A DNA stretch of 64,000 bases, taken from positions 23,994,001-24,058,000 of the forward strand of contig NC_071338.1 of the NCBI RefSeq assembly GCF_027744825.2, read 5' to 3'. Under the pieces are notes generated by a model that was not told the DNA's origin, did no database searches, and saw nothing but the letters and a program-made list of their open reading frames with translations. Origin of the DNA: Synchiropus splendidus (Eukaryota; Chordata; Actinopteri; Syngnathiformes; Callionymidae). How positions within the stretch are numbered: position 1 is the stretch's first letter; each line of letters opens with the position of its first letter. Shown in pieces: positions 12,301 through 24,560 of this stretch. Made by a program: the position numbers and the translations under genes.

Positions 12301-15300
12301 ACATCACGAAGAAGCTGTGAAACGCGGTCACCTGCTCCACTAACTGCCAACAAGTTTGGCACACCAGTTTGTTTGATATGCAGCAAGACAGTAGCTTGCC
12401 AGAAATGATGCAAATGTCACTTGCGAAAAAAGCGTCCTGAGGAGGCTGCATCAACACTCAGTGGCGCTCTTCAAACAAGCCACTCACAGTTAACCATTTA
12501 TTTGATTTGGAGGGGGAGTGGCTGGAAATGACCCACTTTGGCAAAGCTCGAGTTCATAATAGAATATTATAGGAGCAATTCAGTGAGATGAAAACCATAA
12601 ACCAGGCAACGTAGAGCTTCAGTTGAATTTGCTTCTGCTCTCGTCCAAATTGTCCCACTGACATCTACTTATGCATTTAATTCTTCCCTCTATATGTTTC
12701 GTTTAAGTGACGTGACCGGTGGAACCACAACTGCGATGGATGCAGACAATAACTTGGAAAACAATCTTTTAACAAGGCCATTAAAGTGTTATGCCTTGTT
12801 AAATCCTGATTTAATGAATCCTTTAGCACCAACAGCTCTGCAATTCTGTCACGTTCCAACGGTGCACAATGGAGGCGTATCGGAATACACCTGCTTTTTA
12901 TTTTGCTCTTCAGTGAAATCCACTCAGTTGCAGTAAATCTGTGATGCGTTGTTTCAGTAATTACCAAGACGAACGCATTACTCATCACGTTTAAAACAGC
13001 CGTGTCAATCAAAGTCTCACGAGGGAAGGACACAAAAAGGTTCCGATGACTAAGAGGGGAAAGAGAACGACAACTGAAACACTGGAAATGTGGAAACGCT
13101 CACTGAGTCACAATGACGAATAGATACGGGAAGTAGATACGAAATCCCAACACAGCTAGGAACTGACCTATTGCCATCTATCACACTTGACTGGGGGCCG
13201 ATACCTTCTTCCTTACCATCTTTGCGCATTCAGCTAGACTGTTATGAGCCTTCTGGAGTGAAGGTGAACATTTTCTTTTAGTGATACCGGTTGCCATTTC
13301 CAAACCTTTGTTGCGTGATGACCCGGATCACTGAGCTCTCTCACAAGCATTCCAAACACAATGCTCACATCAACAAGAATTCAGATCGGGGAACAGTAGT
13401 CAACCTTTGAAGGGGACGAATGAGTGAAACCTTCCAGCCTACTTACAAACCCATGCTTCAACAAGAGTCTACCTGTTGCACAAAGCCGGAATGAGTTCGA
13501 GCTATTTGCAGAATTCTAAGACACTTCGGACACTTACGGTTCACAAGGCTCAAGTGAAGGACAGTTGGAGAGTAACTGAGTTGTTAAGTCCCATTTTTGA
13601 ATATCTGTGTTTTATTTAATGACAATTGTTTTTAGATACCTAGTTCTCCACAGTTCTCCTATATTTTTTTTATGTCTCTCATAACAGCTACAAGCAAAAT
13701 AAATAAGTGTGTATTAGTCTTTTAAATTTATTTCTGTATTTTATTATTATTATTTTTGTGCCGATGTTAATAGTCTTTGCAAATTTGTGATGTACAGAAG
13801 GCGTACTTCACTATCATGAGACTTGGATTTTATTGCTTTATTTTTTACTATTTTTTACTAGTCTAGATTGGGGATAAAACCACTGCCCACAGTAATACCT
13901 GCCCGCGTGAGTTAAACAAAGGACATTAGCCCTCATGGATTATATGGTCCCTCTATCATATCAAGGAAATGCCTGGCCCTAACTCCAGGGGAGAAAATAT
14001 CTGGCTTTATAAACTGTTCTGTTGTAATCATTATTATTGTTATATGTAGGACCTGCTTGCCTGAATCCCTGAAATGCACAAATTATTATTTTTAAAAGAT
14101 GGCCGACTCCCTGCACCAACCAGGTATCACTTGTCCAACCAAATGAGGACTCGACAGGAGTCAAGGGAATAGTCAATTTCGTGACTCAAGGGTTGATGTA
14201 CAGCGCCTCTGCAATCGGTGAGTTCAGATGCTTTTTTTTTTTTTTTTTTTATTGACGGAAGCTTCCAAACACCCCGCGCGGCACCTGCCCAAACGACTGT
14301 TCCATCACCCATCACTCACACATCAGGACACCGCAGCCCTCATTTCTGAGCGCAGAATAACAGGGCCAGCACAGCGGGGGTGACTCTCTCTCAAATTGGT
14401 GCGGGAGTTCGCAGCATCCTGCCTGTGAGGCCAGCGTGTCAGGAGCGTTTTGGCCTACCGTGCGTGCTGCAGCAGATGGGTTCGAACTGAAGCGATCACA
14501 CACTGACTGTCTCCCTTGAAAACACATGAAGGAGGACTGTGTCTGCCTCACTCCGAGGGAGAGGGAGAAGGGGCGCTGACAGCTCAGCAGAGGGTGGCTG
14601 GTGGTGAAATGTGGCCTATTTTTAGCTCTTTTCCCGCAATCCTATTTAAAGACAAGGCACCCTGGGATCATTTTTTTGGAAGGGAGGGAACAGCTAACAG
14701 CCCAACACGTTTCCCACATCCAGTTAACACACCATTCCCCAGTGTAATGTCGCATCACAAGTGCTTTTTTGTTCAATATCGGCTGAGTTCTGAACTTTCA
14801 AGTGTTGAGCAAGTCAAGGAAGGTGACACAGGGTGAAGCAGGTCATCCCAGAGCACAGGAATGTTTGGGATCTAGAACATAAATCGGTGTTGACGGCTGT
14901 TGTCCTGTCTTACTTTCTGCATTTCCGACTTCTACCTACTCATATGTCAAACGGTTGAAACCTTCATGTTCGTGGATTCCCCGACCTTCTCTTGACAACG
15001 CTTCTATTATCCTCTTCTCACTCCAAAGCTTCTCTCATCTCATCTCAAGTCTGTCTCTACATTAAATACCTTATTTTTTATATCTTGATCAAACTATACC
15101 CAGAGTAGTCTGTAAGCCTGTCTCACCACCATTCCAGACCAAAAAAGTCATTTAAACTTTTAATTCACCCCTGTTGCCAGTGCCCAGCAGGCCTCTTCCA
15201 ATGGGACGCTGGCATCGGAGCGACAGTGGATGAGAAATCGAGCCATCATGCTCTCCTCTGCTCCATAAAGCCCTGTGCTCCTTCTCTGACTGCAGATGGA

Positions 15301-16260
15301 TTGCTGTGCAGATCACTGCGACCAATAGCCGCTGCACTATATTACATTTATTGCCCCTTTTTTCCTCCTTATCTCCCACCCTTCTCCTCACTCTGGGGAG
15401 GAAATGGAAAGAAGGACAGTGGGAGTCAGGGTAGAGGTGCGTCAAGGGAAAGGAGGGGTGACAATCCGACACGGTGAGACAAGACTAACAAATTAGTCAA
15501 AGTGACAGGGAGTTTTATGAGGTCTGCTCTGGTGAGTGGACTGCTGTCTTCCTCCCCCCACCACTTTATCGTTCATTCCGCTGGCTGCAGGGGCGCTTAA
15601 CCCAGTCTATGTGGATCAGCCTGTGAAACATATTTGGAGTCTACCATACCCATAATTGAAATGGTTAAATTCCGCAGCCTAAATTTGATCTAATCTGCGG
15701 AGGAAAGTGGAGATAAGTGAGGATCGATTTGTACTTTAACCCATGAACGTCCAGTCTGCCATGAACTTGAGGTGGTTCAATGGGAAACGATGGAGTGGTG
15801 AGACTAAAAAGTGAATCCTGTACAACAGGAGTCAGACGCAAATTGTTCTGATCCGAATCTTCCTATTGTGTGTGCACAGCTACGTCTGCTGTGAAGAAAT
15901 TAACTGGTTGTTCAAATTCAGCAATATGTTTTGTCAATATAAGTAAATAAAGCAACCATCATGGCCTGGGGATCACTCTATCCCAGAATGCATTGCAACA
16001 CAAAGCAAAACTGCAATTTTAAAACTCTCATTTTGTAGTTTCTGTGATGGATCAATGACCATCAATCTCTTCTACAAGTTTAACTGCTGGCGGACAAAGT
16101 CATGCTGAGGACAAAATCCTGCCTTGGGAAGGGCAACCAGACTGTCCAACATGTGAAAAAAACATGATGGAGGTAAAAGTTAAAACAAGGGTTGGAGTTC
16201 CTTATGGTTCCAGACTGCAATCTGATGTCACTAGGCATATATAGTACCTGGTCATTTGTA
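12301..16260. other. No gene recognised
   Basis: Unique-looking sequence, with an AT-rich part at 13600-13860 and the oligo-T run at 14232. Frames of 105-118 codons (12677-13033 minus, 14516-14836 plus, 15152-15472 minus) show no motif. Confidence 0.55.
14232..14250 (+). repeat. Oligo-T run
   Basis: Nineteen T in a row. It could be the complement of a retroposon poly-A tail, but I see no recognisable element beside it. Confidence 0.9.
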
Positions 16261-16492
16261 GATGAGATATCATGAAAAAGGTTTGCAGGGTTGACGAAAC
16301 AGTGTCCAATTTTCAGAGGCCACTAGATTGTGCTTTTACATATGATGTGAGGTGTCATTGTATTGTGAGTCCAAACACTTTACAGCAGACAGTGTCACCT
16401 GGGGGCCTCAGAAAATTGGAACGCTGCTTCATGAAACCTCATCAACACTTCGATACTGTGTCATAATACCTAATGTACCTGTCACTAACAGA
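16261..16492. repeat. Family A fold-back repeat, copy 1
   Basis: One of nine diverged copies of an element I call family A. The outer arms resemble GATGAGGTATCATGA on the left and its complement on the right. A second nested pair (GATGAAACAGTGTCC and its complement) follows. The innermost pair is CAGAGGCCACTAGATGGC-like, around a centre resembling TCCAAACATTTTACAGCAGA. This copy is nearly full length and keeps both nested layers. Its two CTCF-like arm motifs each carry about two mismatches (left at 16320-16334). It encodes no protein, so it is non-autonomous; the class (MITE or other fold-back) is inferred. Confidence 0.8.
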
Positions 16493-16576
16493 TGAGATCA
16501 TATGTATATACAGTATATAGACCATCTCAATATCTCTGGAAAGATCACAATGAATCATTTTGATCGCCAACAAATG

Positions 16577-16694
16577 CCTTGGGAGGGGAAACATTTAAAA
16601 TGTGTCAACATGCAACAATGGAAGGCAGACATCTGCATCAGACGCTAAAGTCCACTAAACTATCGTCAATATATGACACGTTAGGATTGAGAAA
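16577..16694 (+). repeat. Family B dispersed repeat, copy 2
   Basis: Shares the same order of blocks with copy 1: GGGGAAACATTTAAAA, GTGTCAACATGCAACAATGG, ATCTGCATCAGACGC, AAAGTCCACT and GACACGTTAGGATTGAGAA. It follows family A copy 1 by about 85 bp. Confidence 0.65.
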
Positions 16695-17765
16695 TATGTC
16701 GTCCAGGTGGGCAGTTTGAGGCTCGTGGTCCGCCGTCGAGGATCCTTGATATTCAGACTTTGATATTTTGATATGCTGCCAGTTTAAGTACAGTACATTC
16801 GACTGCTGAGTCAGCAGTGTTGAATACAGCAACAAGAAGTTGCAGGAGAAAACAAACTCAGACTCTTACTGTCAAATAGTAAAACAGTAACACGAAGAGA
16901 CAATGTTTATTCACTTAATTAAGCAGTTCTGTTTTGTTGATTCTAATTAGTGTTGAGGTTTGTACGACTCAAATCTATCAGATGGCTCTCGCGGCATGTT
17001 CCTCACGGAGGGTCTCGAAGGGTAAAAGTCATGTTCACACATGGGCGGTTTATTTACTGTTCCATGTATGCAGCTTAAAAATAAGATAAATAACATCAAT
17101 CAAAATGAATGATGCCACCAGAGTAAACCACAAACGCAGAAGGTTGAATGCAGATATACAAGGACTGCTGCACACAAACAAAAGTCTGTGGCGGCTCCCG
17201 CAACAATAAGCGGAACCTCCCCAGCAGCATCCATCACTCTGCTGCAAGGCCACAGTACAAATGTTTCTGAGTCAGGCGGGAATCACAGCTGAAGTGGTTC
17301 ACAGTATAAAGAGAAGTGGGAGAATAATAAGTGGAAGGTAATGACACACCATGCATCTGTCAGATTTATGAGTGTGGATCCCGTTCCGCTCCTCTCGTGC
17401 CTGCGCGCTTGAACACAGCACAACGCTGATGAGAGGAGTCAACCGTGAGCGGGAGAGAGCGGAACTGGATTCACCTGCTAACACTGATCTCTGTAGGCTG
17501 ACGCACATGAAAACAAAGAGCAGTCGGAGCAGTGAAGTGTCACACCTGAGAGTTAAAAGACAACATCATTCACACCTTTGTTCAACCTTTACTCGCCGTC
17601 GTAAAAACTGCCATCATCTTTTTCGCAACCTTTTCCTTTTACTGAAAATAGAACTGCCATTTTGTGATTATAATGAGAACTATGGATGATCAAGTCATTT
17701 CCTTTCATCTGAGATTCACAAGCCAAATGTCATGACACTTTTAACCTGTATACTCAATACGCATA

Positions 17766-17831
17766 CAGGGGTTGGACAAAATAATGGAAACACCTTAAAG
17801 CTAAAAAAGCCATTAGTTTGTCCAACCCCTG
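17766..17831. mobile_element. TA-flanked fold-back MITE (Tc1/mariner type), copy 1
   Basis: A 66-bp element with terminal inverted repeats CAGGGGTTGGACAAA on both sides. The similarity extends to about 22 bp with one mismatch. It is flanked by TA on each side (17764-17765 and 17832-17833), the target-site signature of the Tc1/mariner superfamily. It is far too small to encode a transposase, so it is non-autonomous. The left arm is complete; the right arm has lost part of its inner sequence. Confidence 0.85.
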
Positions 17832-18120
17832 TATGTTATTAAATATTGAAGTTCCTAACGTTCCCAGACAAAGCAAGTAATTTATTATGTTTTTTTTTTT
17901 TTTTTTACAAAAAGTCCTGACATCTAGTCTTAAATCTATCAATAAATTGCATTCGTATTTCTGCTTTTTCCCTGAGAATATAGTCACCTCCGTCAAGTTT
18001 ATATCTGTGATTCCAGCAGGATGCTTTTTGTTGGCATAGAAAGAGTCATACATTATTGTGAAATACAGTTCCACAGCTGTTTTTAAAATTGGTGCTGCCA
18101 CTAATGGTGGGATGCTGCAG

Positions 18121-18285
18121 CGACATGAAGTGTCTCTATTTTCAGAGCCCTCTAGATGGCGCTGTCTAAAATCTTTGCTTTTGAGCAACTGTTTTTTGAA
18201 TGAAACGTCATACCATTTAAACAACCAAGAGAGCCACCTACTGTGCACTGAAGGTGAGGACACTGTTTCATGAAGCTTCACGAGG
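18121..18285. repeat. Family A fold-back repeat, copy 2
   Basis: A diverged copy lacking the outermost arms. The left arm reads ACATGAAGTGTCTCTATTTT followed by CAGAGCCCTCTAGATGGCG. The right arm ends CACTGTTTCATGAAGCTTCA. The left arm keeps a CTCF-like motif at 18149-18163, one position off consensus. Confidence 0.75.
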
Positions 18286-21200
18286 CCTTCAGTAAAACTA
18301 CAAGCAAAAAACAAGCACATCTGTTTTCTGTTTTTTGCTGACGGATTTGACAGGTGAGTTTGCGATGGGCTTCTGCCAGATTCGCTGCCGTCACCTCCAG
18401 CGGAATGAAAGGATGAACACCTATTTTGATGTCTATAATGACACCTCATGTTCTGCCACCTCATGCAATCATTGCATGCAAAACCTTTATTACATCAGTG
18501 CAGCTGGATCTGTGGATCATTCCTGTCGTAATGACGTGTTTCATTTGTACAACAAAGAGATATCCATTTAACATTCAGCTATATGTGTGCAAGCATTCCT
18601 GGAATCCAAGAAGCAGTCGCTGCTTTAACAGTTTCTCTCTCATTCCCTCCAAAACCGGCTGAGCTCAATGTCACTGTCCCGAAACCTGTTTCCTTCCCCC
18701 TCCTCAAATCATGTACACACACACACACGTTCAACACACACCCACACATCCAAGGGGCTCATCCTGTCCTGTCACATCCAATTCCTCAGCGCCTTTGATC
18801 CCCCAACTCGCCCAAAAATACATTGCCCCTCTTTTCGTCGTTAACTTCCTGCAATGCTTTTTACGCTTCCCCGTCTGCCCGCAGCGACCACAGCTTTAGC
18901 GCTAGCTGCTGTCATCCGACGGTGACAGTTGTGAATTTACATGACGCAGGACAAACACTCACAAACCACCCGGTATTGTGACAGAAAAGAAAGATGCTTT
19001 ATTGTATTCACTAAAATCGTTGGCATTCAGTGGCTCTCAGGAGGAGAACTGGTTAGTTTACAGGTGATGCCCTTTAGCTAGTTTTGGAATTGTAGTTGGA
19101 TATTCTGAAAGACAATCTGTCTTCAGTACTACTTGCTAATAAGGCAATGTAGTGTACGGAAGGAGTAAGGAGAAGAAATGAAAAGCATCATGTGACACGG
19201 CACGGACGGGAGTGAGCTGGCAAAATCGGAGCCGAGTTGTGACGGTAGTATTTGTGAGCGAGCATGACTGAAAACAACTGAAATCTAATGAAAACCTGGA
19301 CAAAAAGCTTGTGTTGAGAGAGGATCGGTGCTCACTTCTGTGCTATCTACCTGGTTGGACCAACAAAATCCTCAAGACAAGCTTCCATGGGAGCATAAGT
19401 TTGTTTATGTCCTGGAAAAGACTCCAATTTGATCCAGTATTTTGTTCTGTCCCCAATGGACAGCTGTATCATATGGAAGGCTCTATAGCCGCAGGAAGAC
19501 GTTGACAGTCCCACGCATGCACATTCTATGTCAGACAGGCCTTTGGTGTTTGAGTGGAAGGATTACAAAAAACAGGTTATGGGTTTCATCTGTGCAGCCA
19601 AATTGCGACTTTTTGATAAAGATGACGTCGTGGCCACGCCCCTCTAGTCTTTCAACCAGCAAGTCGTTGCTTCACAACAACAACAATGGCAGTCAGCAGA
19701 GTAGTGCTCAATTGAATGAGTTTTTCGGAAATGCTAACACAAAATCCTGGCTAATCTTCTTTAAAATAACTAGCAAACAATTGGTGAACAGCAGAAACAA
19801 CAGGCTCTTGTATATCTCCGGTTGAGATGACCGGCTTCAACAGAATTACAAACACAAGTTTGGTATTAGGAGCAAATCCCTTTTTGCTCAAACAAGAATT
19901 ATACTGGACAATATTGCAAACTTGTTTGGGGGCAGAAATGGAGACAGGGACAGGCAGACGCAGTTGAGACCGCTGAACTTTTAGGAAGTACGGCTCTTTT
20001 GATAAGGGTAAAATATTTGTGTAGGAAAATGTGTCTTTGTGTGGACAATGATGAGAAGTGCCTTTGCATTTGAAAATATTCGGATTAGAGGATATGTTTG
20101 TGTTACTATGGGTTAGACAGAGGCAGAGTTGCTGGAATAGAATCTGTATCCGATCTGACTTGCTGAGCCCGGCAGCCAAGGGGTTACAGCCCAGAGACTG
20201 CGGTGAAGGGCCCCTCCCTGAATGCTGCTGCTTGTTTTGAGAGCTAATGATGTCAGCGGAGGGTCCTGCCTGTTGATTAGCTTAAATAGAGGACTAATAG
20301 AAGCGCGTGAGCGTAATTAATGACTGAAGGGGAGAGCGACAAGGATGAGGACAAGCCGCCGCCGTGTACTTGGGCAACATGGCAGGGCACCTTATCAGCT
20401 GGTCGGGACCCGCCCCTCACGTCATTCCTCGCCCGTGCCCTGCCACGACATCCACTCCGACACCCGGACAGGCCAGTCGCACCCGTGGTCAGGACTAATT
20501 AGCTGTCACAGCAGGTGGTGCGGAGACCGGGGGGGACACACAAGTGGTCCGCTCTCTGACAGCACTGGCGCCCGCAGAGCCTCCGCAGACACTGGCCGCC
20601 CCGGAACAATGTGTGTGGAGCTGAGCGTGCGAATAAATGAGTGGACAATATTTCTGTGCTTGACAATGAGAATAGAAACAAAGAGGCTCGGAAGCAAGTA
20701 AATCAGGATACAGTGTACACAACATTTCTCCCCGACAAACAAAAAATACGTTTGTTTTATTGCAAATATAGGCAGAGGAAGGTGGCGTCGACATCTTTAT
20801 GACAGCGCGTCTGTCTTCTGAAAGGTTTAATTAGGTTTTAGTTATGTTTTGCCCGTCAATCCCTCAGACACAGAGCACAAGTGCATAAAAAGTCCTTGTA
20901 ATTATGGGCCTGGAAACAATATAATTGAGACACAGTATATAAATAACGCTGAGAGGGGATGATTATATAAGTGTGTCTCAGCACAGACACAGTGTTGTGT
21001 TGTGAGGCTTTTTTTTTTGTTTGGCGAATACAGCGAATGTAGATGGAACTACGGTGTCACACTTGGTGACAGATTTACAGGTGGAAGCAGATGTCTATGC
21101 GTGAGTCGCGCATGTAAATCAGATATAGTAGATGCAGCGGATATTAAAGAGAGCAAGGATGGGACATAACTCAGTTTGGGTGATGAGCGGTTGTGTGTGG

Positions 21201-21947
21201 TCAGATGTGTAGACGGAAGACATTATTTCGCCTTCAACTTTGGCACATGCACAGCAGCTGTTGAGTGAATCGCTGCAGAGTCAACATCTTGAAGTCACCT
21301 CAGAATAAAGATATGTTAAAGAGTGCAGTCATTTGAGGGAGTGTTGATCCTGGTTATCGAGAAACCAGCTCCGCTGGCTCTGGGACTCCTGGTGGGATAC
21401 TTTGCGAGCTACAGGGAGCCTTAGTCTCCGCCCCTTCCAAGGATCGGAAAAAAATGAATGGAAGTGTATGGGGTTTTTCTGGTCCACTTTACCTTCTGAC
21501 CTGGATCGCACATATGCGGCACCTCAATTAAAAAAAAAAAATAAATTAAAAAAAAAATAGTTTTGACTATTTTGTTGTGTAATGAAAATAAGTAATTATA
21601 TGGACTACAAATCAACTACTAAGGCTAAGGCAGATGCCAATGGCACTAAGCTATCAAAGGCAGAGGAGAGCAAACATTATCTTGTCCCGCCTGCTGGCTC
21701 TCACTCGACTATAAAGTTAGAGTGTGCAACATGTTCCCGACTACAGATCACACAAAACCTAAAGTAACTTTTGCCGCTGTTGGGAAAGCAGCGCTCTCAT
21801 GACATCGGAATGTATATATAAAAATCCCACAGATTATACATGAGATCTATGGCATATTTCAAGGTGGACCAGAAAACTTTTATCTCTCCATTGAAAAAGA
21901 TGGGTGAGTCAGGCTCCACTTTTAAGTAGTCTTAGCTTTGGAGTATG
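18286..21947. other. No gene recognised outside the CpG-rich block
   Basis: Short CA run at 18715-18728. The sequence around 20230-20330 contains TAATTAATGA-type homeodomain cores next to the CpG-rich block. A 142-codon minus frame (19751-20179) has no recognisable domain. Confidence 0.5.
20341..20640. promoter_or_regulatory. CpG-rich block, candidate island or enhancer
   Basis: By hand count about 23 CpG dinucleotides occur in 300 bases, far denser than the flanks. The block has no repeat and no recognisable exon. A plus frame of 118 codons (20345-20701) crosses it, as GC-rich DNA readily allows. It could be an unannotated promoter, a conserved enhancer or an untranslated exon. Confidence 0.3.
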
Positions 21948-21955
21948 AAAAAAAA
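21948..21955 (-). terminator. RNA polymerase III oligo-T terminator of the tRNA gene
   Basis: Eight A residues on the plus strand read as eight T on the tRNA strand, beginning four bases after the discriminator base. A run of four or more T directly behind a tRNA is the standard RNA polymerase III stop, which supports the tRNA being a functional gene. Confidence 0.8.
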
Positions 21956-21959
21956 CAGC

Positions 21960-22032
21960 TGTTTCCGCCCGGTCTCGAACCGGGGACCTTTCGCGTGTTA
22001 GGCGAACGTGATAACCACTACACTACGGAAAC
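21960..22032 (-). tRNA. tRNA-Val, anticodon AAC
   Basis: A complete cytosolic valine tRNA read on the minus strand, 73 nt including the discriminator A. It would decode GUU (and, with inosine at position 34, GUC and GUA) valine codons. All four cloverleaf parts are visible: a perfect seven-base acceptor stem (GTTTCCG with CGGAAAC), a D arm holding the A box TAGTGTAGTGG (plus positions 22016-22026), an anticodon stem TTCGC/GCGAA enclosing loop CTAACAC, and a T arm CCCGG-TTCGAGA-CCGGG holding the B box (21971-21981). The anticodon is the complement of 21997-21999. There is no intron and CCA is not encoded, as expected for a eukaryotic gene. Nothing suggests a decayed SINE copy, because every stem is intact. 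It appears to be a single gene here, with no other tRNA nearby. The identification is near certain; whether it is expressed is inferred. Confidence 0.97.
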
Positions 22033-22295
22033 CTGGGTGCACGCTAATAAACTTTGTGGAGTGAAACACATCAACTTAATCACAAACGGCTGCTTATTTA
22101 TTTATTTTTATTTTTTAATTCTTATTTTAATGTCGTAATGGATGAGAACTATATATTTTTTAATTATTTAGAGTAAAGAAAAAACATATGCACGTAAATA
22201 TCATCTCAGTTGGAAAGTAAAACAACAGAATGGCTTTGGTTAGTAGTGGTTTAATGAAATGGTTTAAGTAAATAGAACAAAACCAAAACAAATGA

Positions 22296-22333
<38 letters not shown>
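22296..22333 (+). repeat. (AAT)n microsatellite
   Basis: Nearly 13 uninterrupted AAT units about 260 bp from the tRNA gene. Confidence 0.95.
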
Positions 22334-22334
<1 letters not shown>

Positions 22335-24244
22335 CAGTGAACAGATGTTAATTACACACATGACAATGCATGACGCAAGTTCAACAGATGCATCTTTTTT
22401 CAATGTCAACAATATGATCATTGTCAAAGTTAATGTTGTATTTTATTAATAGGAGAGTCACCTGTTTAGTTTTACTTCAACAGTGCAGCATTTGTACACA
22501 GCATTAGCATCACCAAACCGACACACCTCCGACTTCATGCTGTACTCATTCGTCATGCTGAAGTATTTACTACTGAAGCCTTTGTTTGTGATACTGTTAC
22601 GGCTCACACACGTGCTCACAACAGCCGCAGCAGCAGCACAACACACTCGGGTTTAATCTATTACCATTTTTATGTGGCTCAAATATTCAGAGTGCGTTAA
22701 CCCAATGCATCATTACGGAGCATTGAACAGAGAAAGCCAAAGGATTTATGGGCTTTCATGAATTATGGGACGCTATAAGTTTTATGAGTTGTAACTTTGA
22801 AAATAAAATAATAACAATAAAACAAAGCATCACCCTGAAAGATGCAGCTGGAGGTTATGATTCGTCTTCGTCGCACACCCTGCTTTTCGAACTGTATGTT
22901 GTCTTTACGCATCAGGCTTGCCACTCGTTCTCGCATCACTGGGTTCCATTGTTTCCCTCCATGCCCTGCTTGTGTTTAATGTGTCATTGCTGTTGAGCAT
23001 ACTCGCACGCCATGTCATATTTCATACCCCACCACAATGTTCAGAATGATGTATTGTTCATTTGCCACCTAATATGTCGCACGCTTGGTCACTATACATC
23101 ACCTGTGCTGTTGCGTGAGTCGGTCTCTTTGATCCCATTTGGCAGATGGATCCAATTGTCCAGGGTGATGCCGGGTTGTGACAGAAAGCAATCTAACGGC
23201 AGGCTCATTGATGATGATGAGTTCTGTTCCACTGCGCCGAGATCCAGTCCAATTTCAAAAGCAAATTCAGCCATTCGTCTTCCAAATAATTGTGGCACTT
23301 TATCAATTGCTCACAGTCTTTTATCTATCAGTTCGATTGATGTGATCATTTTCACAAACGGCCCGCTGCGCTAAAGGCATCGGGAGATTCACTGGCGTTT
23401 GTCTCAAGGCATCTGCGCGCTTCATGCTCTTACATTTATGGGCATGAATTTTCATTGAATGTGTCGTTATGAATACCATTTTTTTTTTTAAGACTGTCTT
23501 TGCAGCGGAGAGAATCAGAGGCATTTTTATCATCAGGCTGTTGTTGGTGAGCCTGATCACAGAGCTGTTTCATCTTCAGGCAACATGACGGTGCCAAACC
23601 TGGTACTGTAGGGAGAGTCAAGTTGATGCTCAGTCTTTGGGAGTGCAACTCGGGATGTTAAGAGAGATGTGCGTGACTCATGCCCTCAGGTTTAAGGTTC
23701 CTATTCAAGATCTAGACCAAGACCCCAGGTTAAGAAAGAAAGAAAACTTTATGAATCAAGTAGTTTCTGGCGCAACAACTTATTGTGGAGTCCGTGAAGC
23801 ACCAAAAAAATATATATATATATTTTCCCACTCTGTCATTTGTTCTACATTTAAGACTGAACGCCTACCATCTTATATTATGACACTCAAAACAACTATT
23901 TTATAAGTGTACTTCCTATTGACTTGTGTGAATCCAAAACTTGATGTAATCTCTTGTCTTTTGTTTTGGCCTTTTTGCCTCCTGGATTACATGCTTTGTT
24001 CTCCTCTGCTTGTCCTGGATCTATTTTTTCCCCCTCGAGTGTGTGTGTGTTACTTTAAGCAGCTGAATCCCATGCAGGACCCTGTGAGTGTTATGGCCAG
24101 TGTTTTAGGTGGACACTTGAGTGACTGAACTTCGCCTCCAAGGATGTGTTTTTTTGAACATTGACTTCAGGACGGTAAATAATTTTGTATGTTTTGAGCT
24201 ACACCAGACTCTCGTGGCTCAATTTCCGCTTCTGGGTTCCTCGC
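22334..24244. other. No gene recognised
   Basis: Unique-looking sequence. A 120-codon plus frame (23012-23374) overlaps opposing frames and lacks motifs. A short TA run lies near 23813-23823. Confidence 0.55.
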
Positions 24245-24560
24245 TTGTTCAGTCGTGACAGTTCCATCGAACCCCATTGATCGGCTCACTCCTTTCTTTT
24301 ACGCTGGTCCGTCCATCTCCTGCAATCTTGGTCCAACCCTGTCGCTCCTGTCCATGTGTCCAAGCCATCTGGCCTCCCTCAGTTTGTCTCCAAACTTCTC
24401 CACATCACCTCTCACACACCCATTTCTGATCATGTTCGTAGTCACTGCCAGTGACATCCTCTGTTTCTTCATCTCTGACTCTTCTAACTCTGCTTTCTTC
24501 CCTTCATCTCCAACCATGCCACCCTGCCCGCACTCTCGTCTTTGTCTTGTTACATAGGTC
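24245..24560 (-). mobile_element. RTE-type LINE, C-terminal reverse-transcriptase ORF fragment (antisense)
   Basis: The minus-strand frame at 24299-24586 contains IRNGCVRGDVEKFGDKLREA followed by RWLGHMDRSD and EMDGPA. This resembles the C-terminal region downstream of the reverse transcriptase in RTE-type LINEs of fish, where motifs of the form KvREARlRWfGHvqRrD are typical. A stop after DGPA ends the frame, and the rest of the ORF and 5' region are absent. It is a dead, 5'-truncated copy, as expected from target-primed reverse transcription. Confidence 0.7.

Noticed and set aside
12063..12413. A 116-codon minus-strand frame considered as a gene
   Set aside because: Part of it matches the antisense RTE LINE fragment, and no independent protein family was recognised.
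17754..18464. A 236-codon minus-strand frame, the longest in the window
   Set aside because: It runs through the TA-flanked MITE (17766-17831), an oligo-T tract that reads as a lysine run, and family A copy 2. It is therefore a chance opening across repeats.
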